Shown: in pieces, positions 1-8,563 of the stretch
Numbering within the stretch: the stretch's first letter is position 1
Layout of the letters: each line of letters starts with the position of its first letter
Notes under the pieces: generated by a model
The model's input: the letters and a program-made list of their open reading frames with translations, nothing else
Database searches by the model: none
Told to the model about the DNA's origin: nothing
Program-made: the position numbers and the translations under genes
NCBI GenBank assembly: GCA_964403885.1
Contig: CAYOHY010000005.1
Location: forward strand, 1-64,000
DNA: 64,000 nucleotides
Direction of reading: 5' to 3'
Origin: CAYOHY01 sp964403885
Lineage (GTDB): Bacteria > Actinomycetota > Coriobacteriia > Anaerosomatales > PHET01

Positions 1-1
1 A

Positions 2-1162
2 GACGCTCCTTCCGGCTCGGAGGTCCTGTTCTTCGTGTCGGCCGGGTGGGCGATCGTGCTCGCACTCGTGGGGCTGGCGTCGCGCGTCGACGGCCGTCGG
101 TCGTGGGTGGGTATCGCCATCACGCTCGCGGGGGCCGCGGGTGCCGCCGGGATCCTCGCCAACTGGGAGCGTCCCAGCTCGTTCTCTCCTCTGGGCAAGT
201 TCCCGGTCCAGGAGTGCTGGATGCTCGTCGCCGGTGCCGTGTTCGCCGTCGGCCTGCTCGCAGTCAGGAAGTATGCGACCTCGCTCGGGCCCAAGGCCGG
301 CCTGGTGGTCTCTGTGACCGCCGCCGCGCTTGCGTCCGTGGCGGCTGCGGTGACGTCACTGCCCTCGGCGCTCCCCGCGCTGGAGCGGCAGCCCACGGAG
401 TTCGTGCTTCTGGGTGTGTGCGCCCTGGGGCTCACGTGGGGCTTCACGCGGGTTGTCGAGCGCTCGTACCGCGCAGCAGGGGCCCTTCTGCTCGTCCCGC
501 CTGCGCTCATCACGGCACTCTCGGTGGTCGAGCGAGCCACCGCGACCTACGGTCCCACGCCCATCGTGTGGCGTGGTGCGCTGCCGGCTCTCGTGCTCTG
601 CCTGACCGCCGCTGTCTGTCTGTGGATCGCCGAGACGGCTCCGCTGGGCGGCGCCTCGGCCCGGGTCGACGCGCCGCGACTGCTTCGAGGCACGGTGGCC
701 GTGGCAGTCCTTGCACTGGCCGCATCGGTGGCCGGCCTGTTTCTGCCCTCGCTGTCCGCGCACGCGGTGGGCGCCTTCGGGGAGCCGTTCGAGGCCCGCT
801 GGCTCATGCCCGGGGCCGAATCCGCGTCGGCGTGGATCGCGCTCGCGGCGGCGGCCTGCTCTCTTGCTGCGGCCGTAGCGGTCGCGCGCAAGGCACCGCG
901 AGCGGCCGTTTCATCAACCCTGGTGACCGCGCTCATGGCGTGCGCAGCCTATCCGTTCCTGGCCGACACACCCGTGCGCACCTGGCAACCCTGGATCCCA
1001 TCCGAGGTTCAGAACACGTATGGCACCGAGTATGCTCGTTTCAGTGCGGAATCCGTCGTGAGCCCGGCGTCCATGGCCGCGGTGATCCTCGCCGGCGTCG
1101 CAGCACTCATACTTGTCGCAATCATCGTCCGCGCGTCACGCGCGGCTTCGGAGGTCGAGTGA
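2..1162 (+). CDS. Multi-pass membrane protein, 5' end cut by window edge
   Basis: The frame is open to the left edge, so the gene probably begins outside the window; a GTG at 35 would be the first internal start. The visible part (about 375 residues) is an integral membrane protein with roughly nine or ten hydrophobic segments and short loops rich in Arg. One longer external-looking loop near the C-terminus (residues about 310-340) has Trp, Pro and Tyr, and a last membrane segment follows. I recognise no catalytic motif. Its stop overlaps the start of the next lipoprotein gene by one base (TGATG at 1160-1164), so the two are translationally coupled. By context it may belong to the envelope or cytochrome machinery, but that is inference. 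Confidence 0.75.
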   Translation, partial: DAPSGSEVLFFVSAGWAIVLALVGLASRVDGRRSWVGIAITLAGAAGAAGILANWERPSSFSPLGKFPVQECWMLVAGAVFAVGLLAVRKYATSLGPKAGLVVSVTAAALASVAAAVTSLPSALPALERQPTEFVLLGVCALGLTWGFTRVVERSYRAAGALLLVPPALITALSVVERATATYGPTPIVWRGALPALVLCLTAAVCLWIAETAPLGGASARVDAPRLLRGTVAVAVLALAASVAGLFLPSLSAHAVGAFGEPFEARWLMPGAESASAWIALAAAACSLAAAVAVARKAPRAAVSSTLVTALMACAAYPFLADTPVRTWQPWIPSEVQNTYGTEYARFSAESVVSPASMAAVILAGVAALILVAIIVRASRAASEVE

Positions 1163-2013
1163 TGGCTCGTTTCGTCAGGATCGCGCTCGCATGGGTGCTC
1201 GCTCTCTCGCTCGTGGGCGGCGCGGGTTGCCAGCGCACAGCCGAGGTCCGCACCGGCACGAAGGTGGTGTGCACCTACGGGCACCCCATCTCGGAGAACA
1301 TCAAGACCGTCAAAGTCCCGGCTCGGGATGTGGGCAAGTACCGCGTGCGGACCGTGACCCGGACGTGCGCGCGACACCTCAAGATGGAAGCGCTCTATCG
1401 CGACGCACAGAGTGCGATCGCCGGCGGCAAGCTCGCTGAGGCGGCCAAGCTGCTCGGCCAGGTGGTCGCGATAGACCCCCAGTACGCCAAGGCGCAAGAG
1501 CAGATCGCCGCCATCGACTCCGGCAAGAAGCCCGTCCCGGACACAGGTACCGGCTCGAACACCGGATCGAAGCCCGCGACGTCGACCCCGGGCAAGCCGG
1601 GCGAGGACGACACGTCCGTGCCCTCGGGATCGCTGCTCAAATGGGCGCCCGACACGCTTACGGGCTACACGGCACAGAAGCCGACGATCGACGCGATCAA
1701 CATCGCCCGCGAGTACGTCCCGGCCTCAGGATCGCAGGTCTTCAACTTCGTCATCGTCGCCGAGGAGGCGCGCACCTCTGCCGGCGCCAAGGCCGCACTG
1801 ACGTCTCAGGTGAAAAGCGCGCACCCGCAGGATGCGTCGACCGTGTCGTTCAACGGACACTCCGCGTACTTTGGCACCGATGGCCGGCGCTTCGCGGCGC
1901 TGGGCTTCACGAGTGGCTCGGTCATGGTCGCCCTGCAGATGGCCACCGCACCGGGCAAGGATCCGGCCACGCTCAAAGACGAGATCATAGCCGCCGCCAA
2001 GCAGCTTCCTTAG
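1162..2013 (+). CDS. Lipoprotein with TPR-like segment and C-terminal FGTDGR domain
   Basis: This is a 283-residue exported protein. The start at ATG 1162 is set by the one-base overlap with the upstream gene. Residues 1-23 form a lipoprotein signal ending in GGAGC, with Gly at -3, so the lipobox is imperfect. A Cys/His-containing segment follows (CTYGH and later CARH). Then comes a TPR-like helix pair (EALYRDA to about AAIDSGK), a Pro/Thr/Ser-rich linker and a C-terminal alpha/beta domain with the motif YFGTDGRRFA. The same linker-plus-domain arrangement recurs in the protein at 14526-15317, so the two are paralogues. It is probably an envelope scaffold. The function is unknown. Confidence 0.8.
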   Translation: MARFVRIALAWVLALSLVGGAGCQRTAEVRTGTKVVCTYGHPISENIKTVKVPARDVGKYRVRTVTRTCARHLKMEALYRDAQSAIAGGKLAEAAKLLGQVVAIDPQYAKAQEQIAAIDSGKKPVPDTGTGSNTGSKPATSTPGKPGEDDTSVPSGSLLKWAPDTLTGYTAQKPTIDAINIAREYVPASGSQVFNFVIVAEEARTSAGAKAALTSQVKSAHPQDASTVSFNGHSAYFGTDGRRFAALGFTSGSVMVALQMATAPGKDPATLKDEIIAAAKQLP

Positions 2014-2053
2014 GGAAGCTCGTGTTGACGCTCCAAGGGTCCACGGGTATCGT

Positions 2054-2071
2054 TCGTAACAACCGTTACAA
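2054..2071. promoter_or_regulatory. Rex-type operator upstream of TPR/NHL genes
   Basis: TCGTAAC-AACC-GTTACAA is an 18-bp palindrome with one mismatch, 62 bp before the TPR gene start. It matches sites at 4804-4821 and 48985-49002 to the shared form TTGTAAC-N4-GTTACAA. The arrangement (18 bp, TTG...CAA ends, four-base centre) is that of Rex operators. The base string from 2056 to 2073 is identical to that at 4806-4823. Confidence 0.65.
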
Positions 2072-2132
2072 GCGGCTCGTGGCCCCGGCAGGCCTATCGC
2101 GGACAACGGAAACACAAAGGTAAGGGACTCGC

Positions 2133-3167
2133 ATGACGAAGCTTGCCCCCGGCAACGGAGCCGGCGTTTCTTCCGAGCGCACCGATACCATCCTTCGCGT
2201 CGTACTGGTGATCCTCATCGCGGCGGTCTTGGGCCTTGCAGGGCTCTTCGGCTACTCGGTGTGGCAGGCGCGCAACGAAGAGCAGACCGCGACGCCCGCG
2301 CAGCGTGCATTGGGCGAGTATCGCGACTTCGTGAGGAAGAACCCCAACAGCGCACCCGCGCGCGTCCGCTACGGCGAGGCGCTCGTCACCGCCGGTCTGC
2401 TGCCAGACGCGACCGAGCAGCTCAAGGCCGCGGTCAAGCTCGATCCCAAGCACACCGGCGCGTGGCTCGACCTGGGCATCATCGCGATGCAGACCAACCA
2501 GCGCAAAGCCGCCGAGAACTACTTCAACAAGGTGCTCGACCTCACGGCCGGCGCCGACTATGAGAGCATCAACCAGCGCCGCGAGACCGCCCTATTCCAC
2601 CTGGGCGAGATCGCGCTCGACGCCAAGCGCTACGAGGATGCTGCCGGCTACTTCAAGGCCGCCATCCGAATCCGCCGCGACGCGGCCGACTCCTACTTCA
2701 TGCTTGCCCAAGCGTTCAGGGGCATGGACGACGACAACGCCGCCCTCAAGCAGCTCGACATCTCCTTGGCCTTCGATCCCAACCGGGCTCAGGCGCATTA
2801 CCTGTACGGCAAGATCCTCTACGAGCGTAAAGACCTCATCAACGCGGCAGTGCACCTGCGCCGCGCCTACGAGCTCGCGCCGGACCAGGAAGAGGCTCGG
2901 ATCGCCTTCGAGGAGCTGGGATCCGCCCAAGATGCGATCAAGAAGTCGGTCGATGAGCTCAAGTCAGGCAACCAGGCCGAGGCGCTCGATTCGGCCCTGC
3001 TGGCCCGCCAGATCGACCCCAAGAACGTCGACGCGGTCCTGCAGCACGCACGCGTCCTCATCGCGCGGGGCGACAAGACCGCAGCCAAGAAGGTGCTTGG
3101 CGAAGCGCTCAAACTGGAGCCCGCCAACGAGGAAGCCAAGAAGATGCTCGCTTCGCTCGGCGGCTGA
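2133..3167 (+). CDS. Membrane-anchored TPR protein
   Basis: This 344-residue protein has a short N-terminal tail, one membrane helix (about residues 20-43, rich in Val/Leu/Ile) and then a long run of tetratricopeptide repeats to the C-terminus. Repeat signatures such as GEALVTAGLLPDA, LGEIALDAKRYEDAAGYF and LYGKILYERKD are visible, seven or eight helix pairs in all. It should face outward on the membrane as a protein-binding scaffold. It follows a Rex-type operator and runs into the NHL-repeat gene 59 bp on, so the two likely form one transcript. TPR proteins of this kind often accompany multihaem cytochrome loci. The partner is unknown. Confidence 0.85.
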   Translation: MTKLAPGNGAGVSSERTDTILRVVLVILIAAVLGLAGLFGYSVWQARNEEQTATPAQRALGEYRDFVRKNPNSAPARVRYGEALVTAGLLPDATEQLKAAVKLDPKHTGAWLDLGIIAMQTNQRKAAENYFNKVLDLTAGADYESINQRRETALFHLGEIALDAKRYEDAAGYFKAAIRIRRDAADSYFMLAQAFRGMDDDNAALKQLDISLAFDPNRAQAHYLYGKILYERKDLINAAVHLRRAYELAPDQEEARIAFEELGSAQDAIKKSVDELKSGNQAEALDSALLARQIDPKNVDAVLQHARVLIARGDKTAAKKVLGEALKLEPANEEAKKMLASLGG

Positions 3168-3226
3168 GTCCGCAGCGATGCGATACGCTCGAACCACGAT
3201 GATCCGAGAACGAAGGACACACGCCC

Positions 3227-4741
3227 ATGTCGCGTAAGCGAGTCCGCCTCATCGCCGCAATCGTCATCCTGCTGCTGCTGCTCGGCCTCATCGGCGCGGC
3301 GTACCTGAACTACCGATCCACGCGCAAGGTCGGGCTGAACTTCGCCTTCAATCAGCAAGAGCTCCTGCCCATGCCGCAGTACCTCTACTCTTTCAGCGGT
3401 GAAGGCAAGAACCGGCTCATCCGTCCGCTCGGTGTGCTCGTGGACGGTAACCGCGTCTACGTGACGGACTCACGCCGCGCTTCGGTCGACGTGTTCACCG
3501 AGGCAGGGGACTACGTCACGTCGTGGGGCAAGGGCAAGGTGCTCATCCCCCTGTATGTGGCGAAGAACCCCATCACCGGGCAGTTCTGGGTCACCGACCG
3601 TCGCCTTCGCGCGATCGTGATCTTCGACGCCAACGGCAAGTTCGTCAGGCAGTTCGACCCCAAGCTCCCCAAGAAGGAACTCCCCAAGTTCGACACCAAG
3701 GGATTCCAGTGGGCGCCGGTGGCGCTTGCGTTCGCGCCCGATGGCACCCTCTACGTGACTGAGATCCTGAACGGTCACCGTCTCATGATCTTTGACGCGG
3801 ACGGAACGTTCCGCCGCTCGGTGGGTACCGCCGGCCTCGTCAACGACGCCAAGGTGGGCGAGGCGGTCTTCCAGTTCCCCAACTCGGTGAAGGTCCAGGG
3901 CGGCGAGGTGTGGGTCGCCGACTCCAACAACCGCCGCATCCAGGTCTTCAATCGCGAGGGTGAGTTCAAGCGCTTCGTGGTGACCGAGGGTCTTCCGCGC
4001 GGGTTCGACTTCCTTCCCAAGCTCAAGGACAAGGAGCCCCGCCGGGTCGTCGTGGTCGACACGCTGTCGCACGACGCCACCATCTGGAACGCCGACAAGG
4101 CCGAGAAGATCCTCACCTTTGGCGAGCACGGCGTGCTCGAGGGCCAGTTCGCCTATCCCAACGACACGTCGATCAACGCCAAGCGCAAGATCTTCATCGC
4201 GGACACGTCCAACGGGCGCATCCAGGTGTGGGGATGGCCGGCGACCGCGAACCCGGTTCCCACGCCGCAGACGCCCACGCAGTGGGGCCTGTGCCTGGCG
4301 CCGCTCGTGCTGCTGCCGCTCCTCCTGCTGCTGCGTCGCCGTCGCTACTACGCAACAACCGACTTCGTCACCGCGCTCTACGAGCTGGGCGAGATCGACC
4401 GGATGCCGCACCCGCGCGTCAGGTGGGAGGTCACCCAGGAAGACTACGAGACGCTCTCGGCGCTCGAGCCGCAGAACGGTATCGCGCTGGGTGAGCTGCT
4501 CCACGCCGTCGAGCACAGCGATTCCGACGCTCGCGCGCTCCAGGAGCGCTACGAGCTCGAGTACCGCGACGCCGTGGCCATGTCCTTGGCGCAGCGCTCC
4601 AAGCTCTTTGGTACCGAGAGCCCCGAGCTTCGCCGCGTAGCGCGCGTCCTCGAGGTCCCGGTCGTCGACCACCTCGAGTTCATCGCTCGCACGCCCAAGA
4701 AGCCCGCTGGCGGCGATACGCGACCGCCCGCCGAAGATTAG
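3227..4741 (+). CDS. Membrane-anchored NHL-repeat beta-propeller protein
   Basis: This 504-residue protein has an N-terminal membrane helix (about residues 5-28) and then a six-bladed NHL-type propeller (about 45-345). The blades carry the usual pattern of VYVTDSRR, LYVTEI, VWVADSNNRRIQVF and IFIADTSNGRIQVW. After the propeller comes a second hydrophobic helix followed by Arg (LLLLLRRRR, about 360-375), then a helical, acidic cytoplasmic-looking tail of about 130 residues. The propeller therefore sits outside between two membrane segments. NHL proteins recur next to multihaem cytochromes in anaerobes and may be structural partners. No enzyme motif was seen. A strong terminator follows at 4751. 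Confidence 0.85.
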   Translation: MSRKRVRLIAAIVILLLLLGLIGAAYLNYRSTRKVGLNFAFNQQELLPMPQYLYSFSGEGKNRLIRPLGVLVDGNRVYVTDSRRASVDVFTEAGDYVTSWGKGKVLIPLYVAKNPITGQFWVTDRRLRAIVIFDANGKFVRQFDPKLPKKELPKFDTKGFQWAPVALAFAPDGTLYVTEILNGHRLMIFDADGTFRRSVGTAGLVNDAKVGEAVFQFPNSVKVQGGEVWVADSNNRRIQVFNREGEFKRFVVTEGLPRGFDFLPKLKDKEPRRVVVVDTLSHDATIWNADKAEKILTFGEHGVLEGQFAYPNDTSINAKRKIFIADTSNGRIQVWGWPATANPVPTPQTPTQWGLCLAPLVLLPLLLLLRRRRYYATTDFVTALYELGEIDRMPHPRVRWEVTQEDYETLSALEPQNGIALGELLHAVEHSDSDARALQERYELEYRDAVAMSLAQRSKLFGTESPELRRVARVLEVPVVDHLEFIARTPKKPAGGDTRPPAED

Positions 4742-4750
4742 TCAGAATGA

Positions 4751-4780
4751 GCGCCCCCGCAGTTGACCCTGTGGGGGCGC
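4751..4780 (+). terminator. Intrinsic terminator-like hairpin after NHL gene
   Basis: GCGCCCCCGCAG pairs with CTGTGGGGGCGC (one G-U pair) around a 6-base loop, 10 bases after the stop codon. There is no U-tract. The same C5/G5 stem style ends the NlpC/P60 gene at 31371-31407. Confidence 0.7.
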
Positions 4781-4803
4781 AGGATTACGATGTGATCGGT
4801 GCA

Positions 4804-4821
4804 ATGTAACAACCGTTACAA
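4804..4821. promoter_or_regulatory. Rex-type operator of the hydrogenase operon
   Basis: ATGTAAC-AACC-GTTACAA is the same palindrome class as the sites before rex (48985) and the TPR gene (2054). A further half-site, TTCACAA, lies at 4837-4843 and GTTACAT at 4827-4833, so more than one dimer may bind. It sits about 250 bp before the hydrogenase start, which implies a long leader. Confidence 0.7.
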
Positions 4822-4960
4822 GCACTGTTACATAGGTTCACAACCGTATACCGCAATTGATGGGTCGGAGCCGGCACTTGGACCCTGATACGGATGAATG
4901 CGCCGCATGGGACACCCGCGGCCATCGTGATCCGTGTCGTCCCACGCAGATGCGTGCACA

Positions 4961-5007
4961 GGCCGCCTCCTTCCCGTCACCGAGACGGGGTTCGAAAGGA
5001 GGTGGCC
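4961..5007 (+). promoter_or_regulatory. Leader hairpin of hydrogenase operon, possible attenuator
   Basis: GGCCGCCTCCTT (4961-4972) pairs with AAGGAGGTGGCC (4996-5007, one G-U). CCCGTC (4973-4978) pairs with GACGGG (4984-4989) inside it. TTCTTC follows directly. The 3' arm carries a perfect Shine-Dalgarno sequence that would be hidden when the stem forms. This is the main structure in the 332-bp gene-free stretch 4742-5073; the rest of that stretch holds only the terminator and operator listed. Confidence 0.55.
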
Positions 5008-5013
5008 TTCTTC

Positions 5014-5040
5014 ATGCCCGCTCTCGGCAAGAATGACTAG
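5014..5040 (+). other. Possible 8-residue leader peptide ORF
   Basis: ATG CCC GCT CTC GGC AAG AAT GAC TAG reads MPALGKND. It lies 11 bases after the GGAGG buried in the leader hairpin and 33 bp before the hydrogenase small-subunit gene. The placement is typical of a regulatory leader peptide, but there is no other support. Confidence 0.3.
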
Positions 5041-5073
5041 CACCCCGAGTGCGTGAAGGAGGTTAGGTAAGGT

Positions 5074-6459
5074 ATGGCGATTACCAGGCGACAGTTTGTC
5101 ACTAGGTTGAGCACCCTGGCTGCGGCCATGGGCATGAGCCAGGTCGATCTTGCTAAGGTCACCGAGGCGATGGCCCACAGCTCCGCTTGGGCGGCCGGAC
5201 CCTGGACCAACAAGCCCAAGGTGGTTTGGGTCCATGGTGCGGAATGCACAGGCTGCTCCACTTCGCTCCTGAGCCTTTTTGAGGACGTCAGGGGCACCGC
5301 CATCGAGGGCACGTCGATCTCGACGCTCAAGGCCCTCGACCTGGCCGTCGGTGGCGACGGCGACGGCGGCAATGTAGCCGGTACCATCACTGCTGGTGCC
5401 CTTGGCATCACGAAGCAGACCGGCGCGGATCATCCGTTCGGACACCGCACGCTCTTCGAGTCGGACGCCGCTGCCGGCGCCAACGTGGAGAAGCTTGGCG
5501 GTAACGGCGCGAACAGCGCATTCGTAGCGACCATCGCTGACGTGCTCATCGACTTCATCGACCTTCAGTATCATGAGACGGTCATGGGCATGGGCGGCGA
5601 CCTCGCGTACAAGTGGCTGCTCGACCTCACCGACGACAGCGAGTTCAACGGCGGCACGGCCGCTTCTGTTCCGTTCGTCCTCGTGGTCGAGGGTGCCGTC
5701 CAGCCTAGCGCTGGCGGCGGCTACTGGAACAAGACCGGTGCGGCGCCGTGGTGCTCCATCGGTATGGCCGAGCAGGGACCCGGCGAGCACGCCTTTGACG
5801 AGGTTGTTGCCGCTTTGGCTTCGCACTCCAAGTGCGTTGCGGTCATCCCGATCGGTCAGTGCGCCTGCTTCGGCGGGTACCCGGCGTGTGTCTCGCCCGT
5901 TCTCGGCTCCGGCCAGACCGGCGCGATGGGAACCTACAAGTTCCTCCAGACCCACGTCGACGCTCCGGGCAACGTCGTGTCCGACAAGGTCATCAACGTT
6001 CCCGGTTGCCCCACCAACCCGTGGTGGTTCGTCCTGACGGTCGTGGCATGGCTGGTCGACTTCGTTCAGCCGTCGCGTCCGCTGGGCATCCTCACCGCCG
6101 GTGGAGCGATCAACACGGCCGCCGTCGACTCTCAGCGTCGACTCAAGGCTGTCTACGGCGTGCCGCTTCACGGTCCCCAGTGCAAGCGCTTCGACTACTG
6201 GAACCAGGGCATCTACGCCACCAAGCCGGGCGAGCCCGGCTGCCTGCAGCTCATCGGCTGTAAGGGCATGCAGACCATGACTCTGTGCGCGATGCACGGC
6301 TGGAACGGTCAGGCTCCCCACAACAGCACCGCACTCGATTACGGCGTGAGCGGCGTGAATGGCTCCAAGGGCGGCAACTGTGTTGCCGGCGGTCACCCGT
6401 GCATGGCTTGCACGGAGACCGGCTACCCGGATGCCTTCCTGCCGTTCGTGATCCGCTAG
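5074..6459 (+). CDS. [NiFe] hydrogenase small subunit, Tat-exported
   Basis: The electron-transfer subunit (461 residues) of an uptake [NiFe] hydrogenase carries iron-sulfur clusters from the active site outward. A twin-arginine signal (TRRQFVT, residues 4-10) marks it and its partner for Tat export. Proximal-cluster ligands are ECTGC (C58, C61), C263 in GQCACFGG and C312 in PGCPTN. Gly sits between the first two Cys, so the extra Cys of oxygen-tolerant enzymes is absent. Distal-cluster residues lie in HGPQC, PGC and IGCKG. The medial cluster has C436, C443 and C446, with Cys where most relatives have Pro. There is no C-terminal membrane helix. The protein is longer than usual because of Gly/Ala-rich insertions around residues 90-160. 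The large subunit starts 23 bp later. Confidence 0.96.
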   Translation: MAITRRQFVTRLSTLAAAMGMSQVDLAKVTEAMAHSSAWAAGPWTNKPKVVWVHGAECTGCSTSLLSLFEDVRGTAIEGTSISTLKALDLAVGGDGDGGNVAGTITAGALGITKQTGADHPFGHRTLFESDAAAGANVEKLGGNGANSAFVATIADVLIDFIDLQYHETVMGMGGDLAYKWLLDLTDDSEFNGGTAASVPFVLVVEGAVQPSAGGGYWNKTGAAPWCSIGMAEQGPGEHAFDEVVAALASHSKCVAVIPIGQCACFGGYPACVSPVLGSGQTGAMGTYKFLQTHVDAPGNVVSDKVINVPGCPTNPWWFVLTVVAWLVDFVQPSRPLGILTAGGAINTAAVDSQRRLKAVYGVPLHGPQCKRFDYWNQGIYATKPGEPGCLQLIGCKGMQTMTLCAMHGWNGQAPHNSTALDYGVSGVNGSKGGNCVAGGHPCMACTETGYPDAFLPFVIR

Positions 6460-6482
6460 TTAGGGAAGGAGGGAAACGATAG

Positions 6483-8543
6483 ATGGCTCTTGTATCTAGG
6501 GAAGTCGACCCGATCTCCCGTATCGAAGGTCACTTGGGCGTGAAGCTCACGGTCGACGATACGACCAACACGGTCTCTGAGGCCAACGTTCACGGTAACC
6601 TGTGGCGCGGCTTTGAGAACTTCCTCATCGGTCGTGAGATCAACGACGCAATCACCTTCACCCAGCGTATCTGTGGCGTGTGTCCTGTGCCCCACGGCAA
6701 CGCCTCGACCTTCGCGGCCGACGCGGTGCTCGGGTACAACGACTGCTTCCAGACCTGGGTTGCCGGCGGTAACCAGCTCTCAAGCACCACCGGTAACACG
6801 ATTGTTCCGGTTCCGGCCGGCCAGGGTGTCCCCGAGAAGGCTGTGCACATCCGCAACCTGGTGCTCTCTGCCGAGTTCCTGATGTCGCACATCACCCACT
6901 CGTACCACCTGGCTGCCCCGAGCTACGTTCAGGGCCCCAACATCCCGCCGTGGACGCCGTACTTTGACGACAGCTTCTACGCGGGTGCCCTCTTGTCGAT
7001 CGGCCATGGCATCGATGCCAACGGCAAGCCCGGCAAGGGTGCCGACAAGTCCCCGGCTGGCGCCGACACCAACGGTGCCGTTCCGCGCGACGTCGAGGGC
7101 TTCTCGAACGACCTGTGGTCCGCGGTCATCAAGCAGTACGTCAAGGCGCTCCGCATCCGCCGCCTCACCTTCGAGGCTGGCGCGCTGTTCGCCGGTCGTA
7201 TGCCTATGACTTCGTGCTTCGTGGCCGGCGGTGTGACCACCGACAAGTCGGAGGTCCTCACCACCAAGTGCACCAAGTACCGCACGATGATGGTCGAGAT
7301 CGGCAACTTCATCATCCAGGAGTTCGTGCCGCTCTTCCTCGCCCTCGGCGTGCTGTATCCCGCATGGGACAACGTCAACAACCCGGGTGGCCAGGGCTAC
7401 GGCGGCGGCGTGGGCAACTTCCTCGCATGGGGTGGTTTCCCGCAGACCGACGGTACGCTCGGCTCCGCTCGTGGCTACAAGATCGGTGTCGGCGGCGCTG
7501 TTCAGCCGATCACCAAGGCCGGCGTCCTCGCCAACCTGCGTGAGCACATCAAGTACTCGCGCTATGAGGGTGCCTCGCAGGCCAACGACAACGCCGGCGT
7601 TCCCAACCCGGCCGGCGTCACCGACCCTGCTTCCGAGGACCGCACCATCCCGAAGCGCAACGACGCCGCGAAGTACTCGTGGCTCAAGGCGCCTCGCTGG
7701 AACGGCAACCCCATGGAAGTCGGCCCGATGGCCCGCATGTTCGTCGCCGGTGTCTTCCAGAACAACGTGTACCTGCGCACCACGGTGCCGGGCTACACCG
7801 CGTACGCGAAGACCGTCGGTGCTGTCACCGGTCTGAACCCGGCTCTCGTCGCCGCCGACCTTGCGGTCGCGTGTGTGCGTGAGGGCGTCGCGACGCTCAC
7901 CATCGTCGATGGTGTCGCGCCCGGTACTGACCTCGTGGCTGACGCCGCGTACCTCGTGGGCAAGACGAACGCGCAGATCGCTGCTGCGTACGCCAACCCC
8001 AACGCGGTCATCACCGGTACTATCGCCGGTCGCATCTACAACATGAAGGCCGGCCTCTCCACGATCGACCGCCTCCGTGCGCGTCCGATCGAGGCCCTGG
8101 TCCTCATCCAGAAGATGATCGGTGGCTTCACCCCGGGCACCAACGGCCTGGATCCGATCAGCTGGGGCGGCACCGGTTGGGTCGATCAGCTGGCTGCGGC
8201 CACTGGCGACACCTTCATATCCAAGGCTCCGTCCGTGACGGGCGCCTTCGGGTTCGGTGCCGTCGAGGCTCCGCGTGGCGCGCTCATGCACATGGCCGCC
8301 ATCGACGGTGCAGGCAAGATCGTTCGTTACCAGTGCATCGTTCCCACCACGTGGAACGCGGCTCCCAAGGACGCGAATGACGTTCGCGGTCCCATGGAGC
8401 AGGCGATGATCGGTATTCCGTACTCGCCCGCAACGACGGCCTTCAACGGTGGCGCCGGCACTTCGCTCGTCGCCGGTGGTGGCGTCGAGGCTCTGCGTGT
8501 CGCCCAGTCCTTCGATCCGTGCATCGCTTGCGCGGTCCACTAA
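6483..8543 (+). CDS. [NiFe] hydrogenase large (catalytic) subunit
   Basis: This subunit (686 residues) carries the Ni-Fe active site that splits H2. The N-terminal metal motif is RICGVCPVPH (C64, C67). The C-terminal pair is DPCIACAVH (C680, C683). The reading frame stops right after the final His, so the usual 15-20-residue tail removed by a maturation endopeptidase is absent. It is longer than the common 550-600 residues, with loop insertions around 180-200, 380-400 and 440-500. It has no signal of its own and would be carried out by the Tat signal of the small subunit. A cytochrome b partner and hyp maturation genes are not in the window. It is co-transcribed with the hexahaem cytochrome 20 bp downstream. 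Confidence 0.96.
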   Translation: MALVSREVDPISRIEGHLGVKLTVDDTTNTVSEANVHGNLWRGFENFLIGREINDAITFTQRICGVCPVPHGNASTFAADAVLGYNDCFQTWVAGGNQLSSTTGNTIVPVPAGQGVPEKAVHIRNLVLSAEFLMSHITHSYHLAAPSYVQGPNIPPWTPYFDDSFYAGALLSIGHGIDANGKPGKGADKSPAGADTNGAVPRDVEGFSNDLWSAVIKQYVKALRIRRLTFEAGALFAGRMPMTSCFVAGGVTTDKSEVLTTKCTKYRTMMVEIGNFIIQEFVPLFLALGVLYPAWDNVNNPGGQGYGGGVGNFLAWGGFPQTDGTLGSARGYKIGVGGAVQPITKAGVLANLREHIKYSRYEGASQANDNAGVPNPAGVTDPASEDRTIPKRNDAAKYSWLKAPRWNGNPMEVGPMARMFVAGVFQNNVYLRTTVPGYTAYAKTVGAVTGLNPALVAADLAVACVREGVATLTIVDGVAPGTDLVADAAYLVGKTNAQIAAAYANPNAVITGTIAGRIYNMKAGLSTIDRLRARPIEALVLIQKMIGGFTPGTNGLDPISWGGTGWVDQLAAATGDTFISKAPSVTGAFGFGAVEAPRGALMHMAAIDGAGKIVRYQCIVPTTWNAAPKDANDVRGPMEQAMIGIPYSPATTAFNGGAGTSLVAGGGVEALRVAQSFDPCIACAVH

Positions 8544-8563
8544 CAGAGAGGGAGGTGAACAAA

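Noticed and set aside
46..2013. A 655-codon reading through 46-2013
   Set aside because: The first part is a shadow of the membrane-protein gene in another frame; the real lipoprotein begins at 1162.
3470..4672. Long reverse ORF opposite the NHL gene (and similar long reverse frames opposite the hydrogenase, cytochrome, cheA and cysS genes)
   Set aside because: They are GC-driven shadows with low-complexity Arg/His/Asp/Val-rich products and no motifs.
8520..8543. [NiFeSe] hydrogenase
   Set aside because: The C-terminal motif is DPCIAC with Cys codons; there is no in-frame TGA at this place.
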